A DNA stretch of 64,000 bases, taken from assembly GCF_000520995.1 (NCBI RefSeq), contig NZ_JACA01000012.1, forward strand, positions 124,001 through 188,000, written 5' to 3'. Shown here piece after piece: positions 34,151 to 43,193 of the stretch. The translations under genes and the position numbers were made by a program. Origin of the DNA: Aquimarina macrocephali JAMB N27. Lineage in GTDB: Bacteria; Bacteroidota; Bacteroidia; Flavobacteriales; Flavobacteriaceae. How positions within the stretch are numbered: the stretch's first letter is position 1; the number at the start of each line of letters is the position of its first letter. The notes beneath the pieces are model-generated. The model ran no database searches, was not told where the DNA came from, and saw only the letters and a list, made by a program, of their open reading frames with translations.

Positions 34151-34180
34151 CAATCCCGCTCTAGAGCGGGATTGCTTTTA
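34151..34180 (+). terminator. Terminator of the C13-like peptidase gene
   Basis: CAATCCCGCTCT and AGAGCGGGATTG form a perfect 24-bp palindrome at 34151-34174, followed by CTTTTAT. Confidence 0.85.
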
Positions 34181-34234
34181 TATTCAAGATATTTTGAATC
34201 TCTTTTTAGTTCTTAAAAACTAGGTCAAAAAAGA

Positions 34235-34269
34235 AATCGCTCAAACAAGATTTCTCTTGTAGAGCGATT
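34235..34269 (-). terminator. Terminator of the 34322 lipoprotein gene
   Basis: AATCGCTC and GAGCGATT enclose a second stem ACAAGA/TCTTGT. On the minus strand it is followed by TTTCTTTTTTG. Confidence 0.8.
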
Positions 34270-34321
34270 CCCAACTAAATAACCAACCAAAAAGTTAATA
34301 TTGTTAAGTGCTACCTTACTT

Positions 34322-35245
34322 TTATTTTGAAAGCTTCAAAAAATCAGCTTTTTTTATTCTTTTCTTTTCATTCTGAGTCGGTTTTCCTTTCTCAGAACTC
34401 TTAAATTGTATATGTCCTCTACCTACGAATTGGTACACCGTTTCAGAGGTTGGATGAAACAATTCTATTTTACTATCATTTATAACGGACAACTCAAAGA
34501 ATTCATTGCCCAGATAATCGTAATCAAGTGTTAAAGTTTTCCTATCAAAAATGTTAACGATATCATTAACCTCATAATGTCCTGTATAATCATAAAAGAT
34601 ATCGTCAATATGAATTCCATTTTCATCCTGAGAGCTTTTAAAATTTTCTCCAGATCCGAAATATGAGAATTTCAAATAGTTTTCGTTATCAAATTCATTC
34701 AATACTCCAAACTCACTAGTAAAGACTTTTTCCCAGGTTTCATACTCTTGCAAGAAATAATGAATATTATCATAAAATACCTGATCATAATCAAAATTAT
34801 TACGTTGATATCCAATCAAGAAATAACTAGTATTCGTCACCTGATCATACACTTCTATCTGATTATCTGACAATTGAGTGATTACTAATTTATATGCACC
34901 GTCGATATCATGGCTGATATCCAGATCCATTCTAAAAGTATTATAGAAACCAACATCTAATCCATAGCCATTTCCATTGCTTCCCATATCGACTAAATTA
35001 TTATTGGCATAAAACGTTCCGTTTCGGAAAGAAACTGTAAACGCTTTTTGTAAAAACGGAATCTCACCATTACCCTTTGTGCGTTCGATATCTACATACC
35101 AGATCTCATAGGTATTTAATAATTCGTTTAAAGTAATTGTTGGTTCTTCTACATAAACATCTTCTTCGATAACAACCTCTGCTACACAAGAAGTTAATAG
35201 TATTGAACTTAAAAAAATAACCGAAAGTAATTTTAGCGTTTTCAT
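34322..35245 (-). CDS. Lipoprotein, function unknown
   Basis: The frame is open from 35287; the ATG at 35245 gives a good lipoprotein signal (lipobox LTSC) and 307 residues. The product has two similar beta-rich halves: residues about 35-160 (LLNTYEIWYVDIERTKGNGE, ending ITQLSDNQIEVYDQVTNTSY) and about 170-285 (YETWEKVFTSEFG, ending SVINDSKIELFHPTSETVYQ). Each half ends in a strand followed by an aromatic-rich F(L)(V/I)G segment. This suggests an internal duplication of a lipocalin-like module seen in many Bacteroidetes lipoproteins. It is divergent from gpsA. Confidence 0.72.
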   Translation of the reverse strand: MKTLKLLSVIFLSSILLTSCVAEVVIEEDVYVEEPTITLNELLNTYEIWYVDIERTKGNGEIPFLQKAFTVSFRNGTFYANNNLVDMGSNGNGYGLDVGFYNTFRMDLDISHDIDGAYKLVITQLSDNQIEVYDQVTNTSYFLIGYQRNNFDYDQVFYDNIHYFLQEYETWEKVFTSEFGVLNEFDNENYLKFSYFGSGENFKSSQDENGIHIDDIFYDYTGHYEVNDIVNIFDRKTLTLDYDYLGNEFFELSVINDSKIELFHPTSETVYQFVGRGHIQFKSSEKGKPTQNEKKRIKKADFLKLSK

Positions 35246-35320
35246 ATGCTGTGTGTTTTCAATTTCATTAACTGAGAACCAAAACACGTGCCAAAATTAT
35301 AATAAACTGATTATCAAGTC

Positions 35321-35351
35321 TTTATTTTGAGTTGTATTTTTCCTATTTTTG
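35321..35351 (+). promoter_or_regulatory. Candidate promoter of gpsA
   Basis: TTTA (35321-35324) and TATTTTTG (35344-35351) are 19 bases apart, matching the Bacteroidetes -33/-7 pattern with one -33 mismatch. Start near 35358 supports ATG 35369 over the upstream in-frame ATG at 35327. Confidence 0.45.
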
Positions 35352-35368
35352 AACCCACAATATTTTTT

Positions 35369-36364
35369 ATGGAAAAAAATGCAAAATTTGCAGTACTAGG
35401 AGGTGGTAGTTGGGCAACTGCCATTGTAAAAATGCTTACCGAAAACCTAAATGAAGTTGGATGGTATATGCGAAGTACCTATGCTTTAGAGCATATTAAA
35501 AGACAACAACACAATCCTAATTATTTAAGTTCGGTCGAATTTAAAGTTAAACAACTTAAACTTACCAATGATATAAATGAAGCTGTTGAGCATGCAGATT
35601 ATCTGATTTTTGCTATTCCTTCTGCTTTTCTAAATAGCGAACTCAAAAAACTAACAACATCTTTAAAAGACAAGATTATTTTTTCGGCTATAAAAGGTAT
35701 TGTTCCAGAGACAGGACTTATTGTAGGAGAGCATTTTCATGATCAGTATGACATCCCTTTTAATAATATTGGAGTAATTACCGGGCCATGTCATGCAGAA
35801 GAGGTTGCACTAGAACGACTATCGTATCTTACTATAGCTTCTAATGATGAAGAAAAAGCCAAAATAATGGCTAATCATTTAAGTAGCGATTATATTAAAT
35901 GTAAAACCAGTGATGATATTATTGGTACCGAATATGCTGCAGTGCTCAAGAATATCTATTCTGTAGCTGCAGGTATTGCACATGGTCTTGGGTATGGTGA
36001 TAATTTTCAGAGTGTTCTTATGAGTAATGCAATTCGTGAAATGAAACGTTTTATTAAAAAAGTACATAAAATGAAACGTAACATTAACGATTCTGCTTAT
36101 TTGGGTGATTTATTGGTGACCGGATATTCTATTTTCTCTCGTAATCGAATGTTTGGTAATATGATCGGTAAGGGATACACAGTAAAAAGTGCCCAGATGG
36201 AAATGAGTATGATTGCCGAAGGATATTATGCTGCAAAGACTGCATATGAACTCGATGCTACAAAAGCTGCTCGAACGCCTATCATTGATGCAGTACATGC
36301 TGTATTGTATGAAAATAAAAATCCAAAAAAAGTATTTAAGAAACTAACAGATAAGCTAGATTAA
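35369..36364 (+). CDS. gpsA: Glycerol-3-phosphate dehydrogenase [NAD(P)+]
   Basis: ATG at 35369 gives 331 residues starting MEKNAKFAVLGGGSWATAIV, so the Rossmann GGGSWATA motif sits at the usual place; the longer frame from 35327 lies over the promoter. Other signatures are YLIFAIPSAFL, IFSAIKGIVPETG, the VITGPCHAEEVALER segment, catalytic Lys in YAAVLKNIYSVAAG (about 196) and LGDLLVTGYSIFSRN. The enzyme reduces dihydroxyacetone phosphate to sn-glycerol 3-phosphate for phospholipid synthesis. NTF2-like and sulfurtransferase genes follow on the same strand. Confidence 0.96.
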   Translation: MEKNAKFAVLGGGSWATAIVKMLTENLNEVGWYMRSTYALEHIKRQQHNPNYLSSVEFKVKQLKLTNDINEAVEHADYLIFAIPSAFLNSELKKLTTSLKDKIIFSAIKGIVPETGLIVGEHFHDQYDIPFNNIGVITGPCHAEEVALERLSYLTIASNDEEKAKIMANHLSSDYIKCKTSDDIIGTEYAAVLKNIYSVAAGIAHGLGYGDNFQSVLMSNAIREMKRFIKKVHKMKRNINDSAYLGDLLVTGYSIFSRNRMFGNMIGKGYTVKSAQMEMSMIAEGYYAAKTAYELDATKAARTPIIDAVHAVLYENKNPKKVFKKLTDKLD

Positions 36365-36406
36365 TTATTCTTATCTTCATGCCTCTGATTTTTTACTATA
36401 CATCTT

Positions 36407-36862
36407 ATGAAGAAGCTTATCGAAACGTTTTATACCGGATTAAGCAATCTCGATGCCGAAACCATGATATCATGTTATCACGATGATGTGGTTTTTGAAG
36501 ATCCCGGTTTTGGAAAACTAAAAGGTAATCGTGCAAAAGGTATGTGGCGTATGCTATGTAAAAACGCAAGAAATTTTAAGGTCGAATTTTCACAAGTTGA
36601 AGCTAATGATCAAAAGGGATCAGCTCATTGGGAAGCATGGTATTCTTTTAGTAAAACAGGAAGATCAGTTCATAATAAGATCGATGCTCAATTCGAATTT
36701 AAAGATGGTAAAATCATAAAACACACAGATGATTTTAACTTGCATCGATGGGCTTCTCAAGCTATCGGATGGAAAGGTGCTTTGCTTGGTGGAACTGGTT
36801 TTTTTAAGAAAAAACTAATACTGCAAACCAATAAAATGCTCGATAAATTTATGGCCTCTTGA
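36407..36862 (+). CDS. NTF2-like (SnoaL-type) protein
   Basis: The 151-residue protein has the cone-shaped NTF2 fold pattern: an N-terminal helix (MKKLIETFYTGLSNLDAETM), MISCYHDDVVFEDPGFGKLKG, and beta strands AHWEAWYSFS, VHNKIDAQFEFKDGKI and DDFNLHRWASQA. Asp and His residues line the likely pocket. Such proteins are small ligand binders or isomerase-like enzymes. The gene lies 42 bases after gpsA and 20 before the sulfurtransferase, suggesting one transcript. No substrate can be named. Confidence 0.85.
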   Translation: MKKLIETFYTGLSNLDAETMISCYHDDVVFEDPGFGKLKGNRAKGMWRMLCKNARNFKVEFSQVEANDQKGSAHWEAWYSFSKTGRSVHNKIDAQFEFKDGKIIKHTDDFNLHRWASQAIGWKGALLGGTGFFKKKLILQTNKMLDKFMAS

Positions 36863-36882
36863 TTTTGATACCTTAACCTAAT

Positions 36883-37734
36883 ATGAACACATTACAAATC
36901 ACACAACCCATTGTATCAATAGACTGGCTTTCTAAGTATTTAGATCATCCAGATTTGGTGATTCTGGATGCTACAATTAAAAAAGTAACTTCTCAAGACA
37001 AATCAAAAAATTCGAATCTAAAGATTAAAGGAGCTCGATTTTTTGATATTAAAAATGTTTTTTCTGATGCAACCACCGATATTCCTAATATGCTTCCTTC
37101 TCCAGAAGCTTTCTCAGAAGCTTGCAAAGCACTTGGTATTAGTTCTCATCATACCATAGGAATCTATGATACATTAGGAATCTACTCTAGCCCAAGAGTA
37201 CGATGGATGTTTAAAACCATGGGGCACCAAAACGTTGCCATATTAGATGGTGGTTTCCCGGCCTGGCAAAAAGCTGAACAACCTTGTGAAACTGAGGATA
37301 CCAGCCCACAAGAATACAACCGTGGAAATTTTGAAGCCAATTACACTCCCCAATTGGTTACCAATGCTAAAACGGTACGTATAGAAATGAATTCTGAAAG
37401 TTCTCTAATACTGGATGCCCGTTCACCAGGTAGATTTACTGCATCAGAACCCGAACCCAGAGAAAGCCTTAAAGGAGGGCATATTCCAAATTCAATGAAT
37501 TTACATTATACAGAAGTACTGGATGATGGTAAAATGCGATCTACGACAGAATTGCAAAAAATTCTACAGTATTTTAATATTGAAGACAAAAAACTGATCT
37601 TTACATGTGGGTCCGGCATTACTGCATGTATTATTATGCTTGCCGCAGAGCTGGCAGGATATCATAATGTATCCGTATATGATGGATCATGGAGTGAATG
37701 GGGGCAGTTGGATGGAGTTCCTATTCAATGTTAA
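36883..37734 (+). CDS. sseA: 3-mercaptopyruvate/thiosulfate sulfurtransferase (two rhodanese domains)
   Basis: This 283-residue protein has two rhodanese domains. The N-terminal one (about 10-130) has VSIDWLSKYLDHPDLVILDA and an inactive loop; the C-terminal one (about 165-280) has LILDARSPGRF and the active loop CGSGITACI with the persulfide cysteine near residue 244. The CGSG(V/I)TA loop indicates the 3-mercaptopyruvate sulfurtransferase subgroup. It moves sulfane sulfur from mercaptopyruvate to thiol acceptors in the cytoplasm. The gene is close behind the NTF2-like gene. Confidence 0.92.
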   Translation: MNTLQITQPIVSIDWLSKYLDHPDLVILDATIKKVTSQDKSKNSNLKIKGARFFDIKNVFSDATTDIPNMLPSPEAFSEACKALGISSHHTIGIYDTLGIYSSPRVRWMFKTMGHQNVAILDGGFPAWQKAEQPCETEDTSPQEYNRGNFEANYTPQLVTNAKTVRIEMNSESSLILDARSPGRFTASEPEPRESLKGGHIPNSMNLHYTEVLDDGKMRSTTELQKILQYFNIEDKKLIFTCGSGITACIIMLAAELAGYHNVSVYDGSWSEWGQLDGVPIQC

Positions 37735-37767
37735 ATACAAATTAAAATATCTGCTTAATTATATTAT

Positions 37768-38874
37768 ATGAATTGTTTTTTTCGATTGATTTTTTGCATT
37801 GCTTTGTTATCGGCTAATTGTTATGCTCAAAAAGCACCAAAATTTAGCTTACAAGATTTTTATACCTATACTTCTGAATTAGAATATACAGTAGATTCTA
37901 TTTTTAATACATTAAGCGATCGACAAAAGGTCGCCCAAATGATCATCACTTCTGGTGGAGAAATAGGAAAGCCAGCAGCTACAGTTCGAAAATTAGCTAT
38001 GCAAAATGCTATTGGAGGTGTAGTTTATTTAAAAGGACATAAGCAAAAACATACCGAAGACATTGCTGCACTTAATGCTATTACTGCAAAAAACAAGACC
38101 ATCCCGCTTCTGTTTAGCATGGATGCCGAACCTAGTTTATTCTCTAGTAGAATTAAAGGAGCCCGTAAAGTAGGTAAAACTATTGATATCAAAAATGAGG
38201 CGCAATCAGACTCTGTAGTCAACATTATCAATCAGGAACTTAGAGATATTGGTGTACACCATAATTATGCTCCTGTACTGGATGTAAGTTCTAGTAATGA
38301 AGCTATTAAATCCAGAAGTTATGGAAATAATAAAGAAGATGTAGTTCGCCTCGCGAATCAGTTTATAAAATGTTCTCAAGAAAGTGGGATCATAGCAACA
38401 GCAAAACATTTTCCAGGTCATGGTCTTGTAAAAGGAGATACCCACAAACAAAGTGTATACATAGATGGTCCTTTACAGGAAGTAGATAATTATAAAAAAA
38501 TTATCGAAGATGGTGTGCTCTCTATCATGGTTGCCCACATCACTATTAAAAATAATAAGGAGTATGATACTGATGGATTACCCTCTAGTTGTTCTCGAAA
38601 AATTGTTACTGGGCTATTAAAAGAAAAAATGGGATTTAGAGGTATTATTATATCTGATGCACTTAATATCATGAAAGCCGTTACGATTTTAGACAATGCT
38701 CCCCTACTCGCTTCTAAAGCTGGTTGTGACCTGATCCTGATGCCACAAAACGAAATAAAAACAATAAATGCTATCTTGGCCGAAATGAAAACCAATCCAG
38801 CCTATAAAAAACAGGTAATGCAGTCGGTAAAGAAAATCTTACGATTAAAAGTATGTGGCGGAGTCATTAGATAG
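37768..38874 (+). CDS. Secreted glycoside hydrolase family 3, NagZ-like
   Basis: The product has 368 residues with a signal peptide ending NCYAQ (about residue 21). Family 3 N-terminal barrel motifs are QKVAQMIITSGGEIG, IPLLFSMDAEPSLF, the NagZ His-Asp loop KHFPGHGLVKGDTHKQS (about 213-229) and the nucleophile strand FRGIIISDALNIMKAV (Asp about 296). This points to an exo-beta-N-acetylglucosaminidase acting in the periplasm on peptidoglycan fragments. The second domain of larger GH3 enzymes is absent, normal for NagZ. It follows the sulfurtransferase by 33 bases. Confidence 0.9.
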   Translation: MNCFFRLIFCIALLSANCYAQKAPKFSLQDFYTYTSELEYTVDSIFNTLSDRQKVAQMIITSGGEIGKPAATVRKLAMQNAIGGVVYLKGHKQKHTEDIAALNAITAKNKTIPLLFSMDAEPSLFSSRIKGARKVGKTIDIKNEAQSDSVVNIINQELRDIGVHHNYAPVLDVSSSNEAIKSRSYGNNKEDVVRLANQFIKCSQESGIIATAKHFPGHGLVKGDTHKQSVYIDGPLQEVDNYKKIIEDGVLSIMVAHITIKNNKEYDTDGLPSSCSRKIVTGLLKEKMGFRGIIISDALNIMKAVTILDNAPLLASKAGCDLILMPQNEIKTINAILAEMKTNPAYKKQVMQSVKKILRLKVCGGVIR

Positions 38875-38974
38875 TTAGTGATTTATTGTTAATAGAAAGT
38901 ATACGCCGATCATTATTGATTAGCAAACCATATATTACTTTGGACTATTTATTAGTGAATATTAAACAAAAACA

Positions 38975-39367
38975 ATGAATCCCACATTTATTCTTCGTTT
39001 AGCAGTAGCAATTATTCTTTTAACACATAGTATACCAGGCATGTTCGACAATGGTATTAATAACTTTGGTAATTTGTTTTTAAATGAGATTGGGTTTTCT
39101 CCTTTTGGAGTATACATAGCCTGGACTATCAAATTATCACATGTTGTATGTGCTGTCCTTTTTATATTGAATAAATATCTGAAATGGTCTTCATTAATAA
39201 CTATTTTAATACTCATTGCCGGTATTTTTTTAGTTCATCTCCAAGAAGGCTGGTATGTGGTAGGAGATGGAAGAAATGGAATAGAATATAATTTTTTACT
39301 AATTTGTGTACTAGTAACCATCATGTATCCTAATGGGATCTGGAAAAGAAAAAATTCTCAACTATAA
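38975..39367 (+). CDS. DoxX family membrane protein
   Basis: A 130-residue integral membrane protein with four hydrophobic helices at about residues 5-22, 43-62, 68-88 and 106-122. The LRLAVAIILLTHSIPGMF start, the FGVYIAWTIKLSHVVCAVLF helix and FLVHLQEGWYVVGDG match the DoxX/YphA pattern. Such proteins are linked to redox or quinone functions, but that is not tested for most. It appears monocistronic. Confidence 0.8.
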   Translation: MNPTFILRLAVAIILLTHSIPGMFDNGINNFGNLFLNEIGFSPFGVYIAWTIKLSHVVCAVLFILNKYLKWSSLITILILIAGIFLVHLQEGWYVVGDGRNGIEYNFLLICVLVTIMYPNGIWKRKNSQL

Positions 39368-39418
39368 TTGAAATTGTAGTAACCAAATTATAGAAATAAA
39401 CATATCATTTTATTAATT

Positions 39419-40153
39419 GTGTCAATCAAAGAACTACTAAATACGACCGAGCATCGACCCTGGAAAATCCCAAATAAAGATTGGAAATTCTACCAGGAAT
39501 GGAACAATACAATATTTATTCATTGGCAAGTCGAATTATCAGAATTACAAAAATTTGTTCCAAAAGAGCTTGAAATCGATCTTTTTGAAGGAAAACCCTG
39601 GATTTCTTTGGTAGCTTTTACCATGGAAAAAATTAGACCTAAAAACCTGCCGGCATTTCCTCCAATCTCTAATTTTGATGAAATTAACATCAGAACATAT
39701 GTCAAGTCTAATACAAAAACGGGAGTTTATTTTCTAAGTATAGAAGGAGGAACAAATTTATCCTGTAAAATAGCGAAGAAAATTTCTGAATTGCCATATC
39801 GGTATTCAAAAATAAAACGAAGCGAAAATCAATATCTATCCACAAATCCAGAGTTTAAAGATGAACTAGATATCCAATTTTCTATTGGAGAAGAAATTAC
39901 AGATAAAAGCGCTCTCGACAAATGGCTTACAGAAAGGTATGCTTTGTTTCAAGATACAGAGAAGTCAATTAATGAATTTGAGATTCATCACCTGGAGTGG
40001 CCAATACGAAAAATTGAGGTTACTAACCTAAAGGTAAACTACACAAGATTTGATAAACTAATCAAAGGTAAGCCCGACAAAATCCAATATTCAAAAGGAG
40101 TAAACGTAATTGCTTGGGGGAAGAACAAAAAAGAAAGAATTATACTATCATAA
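39419..40153 (+). CDS. DUF2071 family protein (YqjF-like)
   Basis: The coding region begins with GTG at 39419 and has 244 residues. The conserved opening is HRPWKIPNKDWKFYQEWNNT, followed by IFIHWQVELSELQKFVPKEL, and then FEGKPWISLVAFTMEKIRPK and NIRTYVKSNTKTGVYFLSIE, all characteristic of DUF2071 (acetoacetate-decarboxylase-like fold). The catalytic lysine of the decarboxylase is not evident. Function of the family is uncertain. It sits 25 bases ahead of a small exported protein. Confidence 0.88.
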   Translation: MSIKELLNTTEHRPWKIPNKDWKFYQEWNNTIFIHWQVELSELQKFVPKELEIDLFEGKPWISLVAFTMEKIRPKNLPAFPPISNFDEINIRTYVKSNTKTGVYFLSIEGGTNLSCKIAKKISELPYRYSKIKRSENQYLSTNPEFKDELDIQFSIGEEITDKSALDKWLTERYALFQDTEKSINEFEIHHLEWPIRKIEVTNLKVNYTRFDKLIKGKPDKIQYSKGVNVIAWGKNKKERIILS

Positions 40154-40178
40154 ATACTAGTTTTTATACGCCATTACT

Positions 40179-40709
40179 ATGAGAATCATTTTACTGTTTA
40201 TAGGAATACTAACCATTCCTTTTATAGGGATTTCTCAGAATACAGAAGAGCTAATCCAAAAAATAAGAACTGAATTTCAACGTATTAATTCAAATCATCA
40301 ACTCGAAAAAGTAGACCTGTACAATCTGGAATTTATGGTTCAAACGAGAGATGATGGTGCTCAACTTACTGGGTATTTTGAGAATGATCAATTGGTAAAA
40401 TGTACAGAATGGATTGGTCTCCATCATGGATTCATAGTAACAGAGTATTACCTAAAGGAAGGCAAACTGTTTTTTGCCTATGAACAAGAAAATAAGTTTA
40501 AAAGTGTTTATGACGAATCTGGTGAATGGATGTCTTTTGATACTTCTTTGCCACCAGAAACCATATTCGAAGGTCGCTACTATTTTAATAACTCCAGACT
40601 CATAAAAGAACTTAAAAAGGGAGAGCGTATCTTTAATAGAGTTTTTGAGCCATCAAAAATTTTAGAACGTGTAGATCTAATGATTGATATATTAAGAAAA
40701 AACAGATAA
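40179..40709 (+). CDS. Exported protein of unknown function
   Basis: This 176-residue protein has a signal peptide cleaved near FIGISQ (residue 20). The mature part is rich in Glu, Lys and aromatic residues with beta-hairpin-like stretches (VDLYNLEFMVQTRDDGAQLT, FIVTEYYLKEGKLFFAYEQE) and a helical C-terminus. Proteins of this style are frequent and unassigned in flavobacteria. It likely shares a transcript with the DUF2071 gene. Confidence 0.7.
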   Translation: MRIILLFIGILTIPFIGISQNTEELIQKIRTEFQRINSNHQLEKVDLYNLEFMVQTRDDGAQLTGYFENDQLVKCTEWIGLHHGFIVTEYYLKEGKLFFAYEQENKFKSVYDESGEWMSFDTSLPPETIFEGRYYFNNSRLIKELKKGERIFNRVFEPSKILERVDLMIDILRKNR

Positions 40710-41248
40710 AAACATAGCATTCTATTATACTAGTCTTCTCCTAAATTAGATCCAACTATTTTTAAGGTAAAACCAGAAGGGTTTACACAAAAAACCCTAA
40801 ATTTAAGGTATCAAAGTGAGCACGGTAAAAGTAATAACCTTGTGAAACTTAACAATTATCAATATTAACCAACAGAAAATTATGAAAACACTCACACAGA
40901 GAACCTTATTGTTACTCACACCGTAAGTATACAATTCTCAATTTCGCGATAACAAATTCTAGTCGGTATCCAAGCTATTTTACGACTCTTAAGTCTCATT
41001 AGCTATGTACTCCAAAAGCTCAAATACCCTATTAAACAAGAGGAAATATATTGATCCTATTACAAGTGGTGGTACACAGCATATATTACTAAAGAGAACT
41101 TGATTTTCTTTAACCAAATTTAAAGAACAAAATAGGCTTCGCAATAACAAAAAACACTTCACTACCCCTAGAGCTATTAATCACAAGGAGAAAAATTTGA
41201 CCCGAACACTCCATAACAAAGTAAGGCAAAAACTAAAACTCACACAAA
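40710..41248 (+). other. 539-base gap with leader-like features before the metzincin gene
   Basis: No convincing gene is present. A small hairpin of AGGGTTT and AAACCCT lies near 40777-40798. A 14-codon frame at 40881-40925 (MKTLTQRTLLLLTP) resembles a truncated signal peptide and ends at once, possibly a decayed lipoprotein or exported gene start. The rest is AT-rich; the segment to 41248 may be an unusually long leader. Confidence 0.4.
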
Positions 41249-42553
41249 ATGAAAAAACTATTTATTTTAAGTCTGTTGTTCACTATTCTCATTGGATGCT
41301 CTGAAGAGGATTATCTGGTAGAAAACGAAAGTTTATCACAAAATGATTCTGTGCTCAAAACCTTGAAGAACTGGGGGTTTTCAGATGATCAAATCGAAGA
41401 TAAAGGAACCTATTATTTGGTAGATGGAGATATGGTTTTTTATAAAAATAAAAAATACCATGCTCCTAAAAAATCCAACACCAAACAAAGAGAACATCCT
41501 AATTCTGTGTCGATTAACAATATCAATGTGTTTATAAATCCCAATATGAATTTAAATTGGAGAAATGCTTCTATAAGTGCAATTGGCCGGTGGAATGCTG
41601 TTAGTTCAGGTTTGTTTCTTAATATAACTACAACAACTGCCAATGCTCATATCCAGATCATGTACGACTCACAAGACCCAAGTGTTAATTTAGCTTCCAA
41701 TGTTTTTGGAAGAGGAACATTTCCAACAACCAACGGTTTGCCTGGAGTAAGAATCTGGGTGAATCCAGATTTTAATGCATGTAGTGGGGCTATCACACAG
41801 AATATGAGAATTTCTAACGTACAACATGAACTAGGTCATAATTTAGGTATCATGCACACCAATCAATCTTCGGCGATCCTGATCCCAGGCACACCAAGTT
41901 CAGATGCTCAATCTGTAATGAACGGCGGTAAAGCATGCTCAATTAACAACTTTAGTGCTGGAGATTTTTTAGCAATAAAATACTTATTCCCTCCTCTCAC
42001 TTTAGCCGGATCATCGCTAATATGTAACACTTCTACAGTGACTTATAATGTGGGTAGTTCGACTATTCCTATAAACTGGACAACCTCATCAAATCTTCAA
42101 ATCTTATCCTCATCAAATAGCAGTATTACGGTAAGGCCTGTAAATAGTTCGTTTAATGGGACAGGATTTATTCAAGCCGCTTTACCGTCACATACGGTAC
42201 GTAGAAATATTTGGGTAGGAGAAGCTGTCGTAGATATGATCGAATTCGAAAATGGTATAGGTGAGATCGGTTATTATTGTTCTAGTCACACTGGTAATAC
42301 CTATAGTATTTTTCCAAGATTATCAGGTACAACACATCAAATAAGGTTACGTAGATATCCTAACTTATCTATTGTATACAGCCCATCAACTAATTACTCA
42401 GGAGATTCTGGAACATTAAATTATACTCCAACTCCTGGCTGGTATCTTTTTGAGGTAAAAAGAACGAACTCTTGTGGTATTGCAGAATGGTTTGGCACCG
42501 AAGTCGAGTTTGTAGATTGCTCGAATGGCGGCGGTGGCGGTGAGGAATTTTAA
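41249..42553 (+). CDS. Secreted metzincin metalloprotease lipoprotein (M57-like)
   Basis: The 434-residue product has lipobox LIGC (about residue 17) and an acidic spacer. A propeptide-like segment (VLKTLKNWGFSDDQIEDKGT) precedes a catalytic domain (about 90-250) with NLNWRNASISAIGRWNAVSS and the full metzincin zinc motif HELGHNLGIMH (about 196-206), whose Met-turn candidate is the SVMNGG methionine. The order (start, pro-segment, HExxHxxGxxH) fits the dual-action HEIGH (M57) peptidases of Bacteroidetes. C-terminal beta domains (about 255-425) follow and the protein ends in a Gly-rich GGGGGEEF tail. It is probably exported to the surface. Confidence 0.88.
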   Translation: MKKLFILSLLFTILIGCSEEDYLVENESLSQNDSVLKTLKNWGFSDDQIEDKGTYYLVDGDMVFYKNKKYHAPKKSNTKQREHPNSVSINNINVFINPNMNLNWRNASISAIGRWNAVSSGLFLNITTTTANAHIQIMYDSQDPSVNLASNVFGRGTFPTTNGLPGVRIWVNPDFNACSGAITQNMRISNVQHELGHNLGIMHTNQSSAILIPGTPSSDAQSVMNGGKACSINNFSAGDFLAIKYLFPPLTLAGSSLICNTSTVTYNVGSSTIPINWTTSSNLQILSSSNSSITVRPVNSSFNGTGFIQAALPSHTVRRNIWVGEAVVDMIEFENGIGEIGYYCSSHTGNTYSIFPRLSGTTHQIRLRRYPNLSIVYSPSTNYSGDSGTLNYTPTPGWYLFEVKRTNSCGIAEWFGTEVEFVDCSNGGGGGEEF

Positions 42554-42630
42554 TTTCTCAATATTCCTAACTCACTTATAGAAACCATAACTATTGTAAA
42601 ACTCGTTGTGCATTTTAAAACTAATAATAT

Positions 42631-42699
42631 AAAAAAGCGTCAATTCGAGTAATTTTTCATAGTGAAACGAAGAAAAATTGTATCGAGAATAGCTTTTTT
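42631..42699. repeat. Long imperfect hairpin, probable dispersed intergenic repeat
   Basis: Outer arms AAAAAAGC/GCTTTTTT, middle ATTCGA/TCGAGAAT and inner AATTTTTC/GAAAAATT form one long stem between the convergent metzincin gene and the 42901 gene. The sequence style (GTCAATTCGAGTAA then GTATCGAGAA) resembles repeats I recall as scattered in flavobacterial genomes. A second hairpin, ATTCCCTGGA with its near-complement, lies at about 42709-42742. Nothing else is seen in 42554-42900. Confidence 0.6.
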
Positions 42700-42900
42700 A
42701 AATAAAAATTCCCTGGAGGTATGACATTACTTCCGGGGAATTAATTTAATCAACTGTTGTTGTTTTACAGAAAGATTCTCAACAGCATAAATAGTAGCAT
42801 TAAAAACAGATTGTTTTCCTCAATTGTATAGCTTTCTAAATTGAACTTATACAGATTTTTGTATTGCGTTCCTAATCAAAAAGAAGTTTATAGATTTCTT

Positions 42901-43116
42901 TTATTTACTCTTACTCTCCAATTTTGGTTTAATGAAATATTTATAGATATAGAAAATATCAAATAGGAGTAAAGCAATGAGAAATATACCTTCTTCATTT
43001 CCTATACAAGGAGGACAATAATCGTCACCTCTACATTGACCACAGCTAGGAGCTAAAACATACGCAATAAAAAGGCCAATGAAATTAGTAATTATAAAAA
43101 TTAGTATTTTTCTCAT
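42901..43116 (-). CDS. Small two-helix membrane protein
   Basis: 71 residues with helices at about 4-21 (ILIFIITNFIGLFIAYVL) and 45-62, joined by a cysteine-rich loop (CGQCRGDDYCPPC). The four cysteines in C-x2-C and C-x2-C arrangement could bind a metal or form disulfides outside the membrane. The C-terminus is basic. It lies 77 bases downstream of the 68-residue gene. No family is recognised. Confidence 0.55.
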   Translation of the reverse strand: MRKILIFIITNFIGLFIAYVLAPSCGQCRGDDYCPPCIGNEEGIFLIALLLFDIFYIYKYFIKPKLESKSK

Positions 43117-43193
43117 AAGTAATAAATATTTTAATTCCCCCTAAACTTATTCATATAAGTATTTTTAATATATCTATATCGTTTTATTAAACT

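Noticed and set aside
42709-42742. Second hairpin as a terminator of the metzincin gene
   Set aside because: No T tract follows on the plus strand, so terminator function is not supported by sequence alone.
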